A DNA stretch of 7,864 bases from an uncultured Akkermansia sp. (GTDB lineage Bacteria > Verrucomicrobiota > Verrucomicrobiia > Verrucomicrobiales > Akkermansiaceae). The notes beneath the pieces were generated by a model. It did not search any database and was not told the DNA's origin. It saw only the letters and a program-made list of their open reading frames with translations. The stretch covers positions 1-7,864 of the forward strand of contig CAJGDB010000086.1 in NCBI GenBank assembly GCA_904502165.1, read 5' to 3'. Within the stretch, counting starts at the first letter, position 1. Every line of letters starts with the position of its first letter. The translations under genes were made by a program, and so were the position numbers. This document shows positions 5,917 through 7,864 of the stretch, piece after piece.

Positions 5917-5945
5917 TTCACTATTGGCCTGAATTGTGGTAGAAT
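5917..5945 (+). promoter_or_regulatory. Promoter for the alpha-2-macroglobulin-like gene
   Basis: TTCACT (5917-5922) and TAGAAT (5940-5945) are separated by 17 bp, with TGG before the -10. Predicted start is near 5952, about 3 nt before the ATG at 5955. The -35 lies in a 7-bp tandem repeat TCACTAT (5911-5917 and 5918-5924), so two staggered -35-like boxes exist, only the second at correct spacing. Nothing else was recognised in the gap 5849-5954. Confidence 0.5.
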
Positions 5946-5954
5946 GATGCCGAC

Positions 5955-7864
5955 ATGGTACAGATTGTCCGCAAAGCTTTCTTCTTCGCATTGGCTTCGT
6001 TACCCGTAGCGCTGGCTGATTCTCTGTCGTACTGGCCACAGCAGGGTATTATCAATATCAATTTCTCAGAACCGGTCGTAACCCGGACTGTGCTGGAAAA
6101 CCAGTACCGAAATGACTGCAGCTCGGCAGACAAGGGGCACGATATGTTCAGCCTGAGCGGTGATGCGGCCCACCAGCCCCGTGTCATCTGGGTGGAGCAG
6201 GACTGCCTGCGTATTGAGCCAGCCCCCGGCAGCAGCGTTAAAACGGAATACACCCTGCGGTTTCACGCTGGGGCGCAGTACCTGAGCGGGCGGCCGTTGC
6301 AGCAGCGAGAATACCGTTTTCACGCGCCGGACAGCCCCCTGCTGCATGAAGACCTGCGCTCATGCCCGAATGGTGCTGCCCTGCTGGCAGCCCAGTATCA
6401 GAATACGGTGGAGGCATCATCCTTGAGCCCCCAGACACCCATCCACTACACCTATACCCGCCTGAAGATGGACCAGCGGGGGGATTTCTTTGAAAGTGGT
6501 GAAACCGCCGGTGCCATTGTGGAACAGGCTCAGCTCAAACATGGTAACAGCTTCAGTATGCTCCAGTCCCTTGCCCGCCGTGGGGTAAAGTGGGAGGAAC
6601 TGCAGCAGGATGCCCCCTTGCCGGGCTATGTAATTGTGCGCCCAGACCGCCCCGTCCCCGCAGGGAGTATCTGGCGGCTCAACGCCAAGGCTGAACCAGG
6701 CTGTGGCATTGCAGACAGCAACCTGGGCCCCATTTATGTGAACCGCAGTCTGAGTGCCCGGCTGGAAAGTGTACCTGCTGATGGCGTGGATTCCCGGGCC
6801 AATGTGATAGAAATGCGTTTCAATTCCCCGGTGGAGAAAACGCAGCTGCAGAAAGCTTTCCGTGAGATGCGCCTTACGCTCGATGGGGTGGAGACTATAC
6901 TCTCAGATGATGGAATGAGCCGCACCGCCGTAGTGAACGGCCGCGAACTCCGGGTGTGCTACAAGGGAGAAATCAAGCCGCAGGAATTCATTATTGAACC
7001 TCATAATCCGGAGAATGACAACCTGGCCCCCCGTCATGAGGATGACTCGAAAACCGGGCGACTGGTAACCTATTCCCGCCCCTCAGCTGCCCTGGGTATG
7101 CAGCTGGCGGTGGAAAGTCCGGTTCCGGTGCTGCTGGAATGCACCCTCAGGGCCGGAATGCAGGGGATACATGGTTTGCCGCTGGAGCAGGATTTCACCT
7201 GCCGGCACGACATCACCCCGCTGGTGCCAGGCCTGCCGCTGGGGATTGAACACCTGCTGCCGCTGCAGGGGGAGCATAAGCTGCAGCTCGAAGCCGTCAA
7301 CGGCTGTAAAGTGAAGGTCCGCCTCCGCCATTGGAAGGCAGATGAAATCCTGCCGGCCATACCCAGACTCAGATCTCATCTCGAGCAGCAAGCGCGGCGT
7401 AGCAGCATGGCCCGCACCTACTATGAGCGGGCAGTAGCCCAGGCCCGTATCAATGCCGGACTGGCTGCTCCAGAGGATGTGCCGCCGCCGCCGGATAACG
7501 CCACCCGGGCCCGCGAGGTATACCAGGGGCGCATTTTCCTGCAGGGGGCTGGCGGAACAGTTGTTGCCGAGACGGAGGTGGAACTGCCTGCATCCGAAAA
7601 TCTGCTGGCAGGCAGTGCCCTGGTGCAGGTGGACATGGACCTCCTTTGCGGCGGTCAGCCCCGCCCTGGTCTGTATCTGGTGGAGATGGATTTCCACCCC
7701 TCTGCCGCCGTTGTTGAGGCGGCCCGTTCCCTGGGGATGGATCCGTCTGCATGGGAATTGAGGAGTGATGCTCTGGTTTCGGTTTCAGACCTTACCCCCC
7801 TGGAGCTGCATGAAGTACAGGGTACTGGCCGCAACGATATGCTGGTGCTGCGTCACAGCACCGG
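5955..7864 (+). CDS. Bacterial alpha-2-macroglobulin-like protein, N-terminal part (3' end outside window)
   Basis: An open frame of 636 codons that runs off the window. Family members are periplasmic proteins of about 1500-2000 residues that trap attacking proteases, often through a thioester (CxEQ) lying far C-terminal and therefore not visible here. ATG 5955 is the first start after an in-frame TAG at 5940-5942. Residues 1-21 are a signal peptide (basic VRK, hydrophobic AFFFALASLPVALA, then D), with an AxA signal peptidase I site. There is no lipobox, unlike E. coli YfhM, so a soluble periplasmic protein is expected. Macroglobulin/Ig-like beta-domains follow: INFSEPVV (about 34-41), a second such strand NVIEMRFNSPVEK (283-295), and the family-typical PGLYLVEMD (about 571-579). 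The last visible stretch is VSVSDLTPLELHEVQ...NDMLVLRHSTG, matching the usual 'VTDLGL...LVWVTSLxTGxPV' element. A pbpC-type gene downstream would be typical but is outside the window. The family call comes from pattern memory. Confidence 0.78.
   Translation, partial: MVQIVRKAFFFALASLPVALADSLSYWPQQGIININFSEPVVTRTVLENQYRNDCSSADKGHDMFSLSGDAAHQPRVIWVEQDCLRIEPAPGSSVKTEYTLRFHAGAQYLSGRPLQQREYRFHAPDSPLLHEDLRSCPNGAALLAAQYQNTVEASSLSPQTPIHYTYTRLKMDQRGDFFESGETAGAIVEQAQLKHGNSFSMLQSLARRGVKWEELQQDAPLPGYVIVRPDRPVPAGSIWRLNAKAEPGCGIADSNLGPIYVNRSLSARLESVPADGVDSRANVIEMRFNSPVEKTQLQKAFREMRLTLDGVETILSDDGMSRTAVVNGRELRVCYKGEIKPQEFIIEPHNPENDNLAPRHEDDSKTGRLVTYSRPSAALGMQLAVESPVPVLLECTLRAGMQGIHGLPLEQDFTCRHDITPLVPGLPLGIEHLLPLQGEHKLQLEAVNGCKVKVRLRHWKADEILPAIPRLRSHLEQQARRSSMARTYYERAVAQARINAGLAAPEDVPPPPDNATRAREVYQGRIFLQGAGGTVVAETEVELPASENLLAGSALVQVDMDLLCGGQPRPGLYLVEMDFHPSAAVVEAARSLGMDPSAWELRSDALVSVSDLTPLELHEVQGTGRNDMLVLRHST

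Noticed and set aside
7083..7697. Minus-strand open frame (204 codons) opposite the macroglobulin-like gene.
   Set aside because: The plus frame stays open for 636 codons with a signal peptide and family-typical strands; the antisense frame has low-complexity composition and no motif.
1..7864. CRISPR arrays, tRNA/rRNA genes, insertion-sequence ends, or defence/retron-like gene clusters.
   Set aside because: No regularly spaced repeats, cloverleaf-like sequences, transposase motifs or reverse transcriptase/nuclease motifs were seen on reading; the integrase is the only mobility-related gene.

Overview
The window is a stretch of bacterial chromosome with a high GC content (roughly 55-60% by eye) and short intergenic gaps. 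It encodes Gram-negative envelope functions: an outer-membrane-barrel-like protein and the start of a periplasmic alpha-2-macroglobulin-like protein. The integrase sequence style (DTLRHTFAS followed by a MGHSS box), the near absence of Shine-Dalgarno sequences and the gene content would fit a gut Verrucomicrobiota such as an Akkermansia relative. That assignment is inference from memory, not a database result.

Layout. Positions 1-801 (+) hold the 3' part of a tyrosine recombinase whose N-terminus lies before the window. Positions 961-1776 (+) encode a secreted, probably outer-membrane beta-barrel protein of unrecognised family. Its promoter carries a perfect 9-bp inverted repeat spanning the spacer, -10 and predicted start of transcription. 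A probable hairpin terminator follows. Positions 1874-2872 (+) encode a GT2-family glycosyltransferase with clearly lower GC than its neighbours and its own promoter. It is convergent with a two-gene minus-strand unit: an unrecognised 4-TM protein (3731-3324) followed by a FluC/CrcB fluoride channel subunit (3307-2900). Divergent from that unit are a MATE-family multidrug exporter (3861-5240) and, 2 nt after it, an RdgB/HAM1-type nucleotide pyrophosphatase (5243-5848). From 5955 to the window end runs the N-terminal part of a large bacterial alpha-2-macroglobulin-like protein, cut by the window edge.

The genes do not form one pathway. Small units concern stress and protection (fluoride export, drug export, nucleotide-pool cleaning, probable protease trapping) and the cell surface (barrel protein, glycosyltransferase). 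The integrase and the low-GC glycosyltransferase suggest that the left third is more variable than the right.

The most coherent unusual signal is regulatory. Five promoter-like sequences share the form TTSACN-N17/18-TANANT, four of them with a TGN extension of the -10. Four of the five lie so close to the start codon that transcripts would be leaderless or have leaders of only about 3-9 nt. I did not find a convincing novel multi-gene system such as a defence island, CRISPR array or retron.
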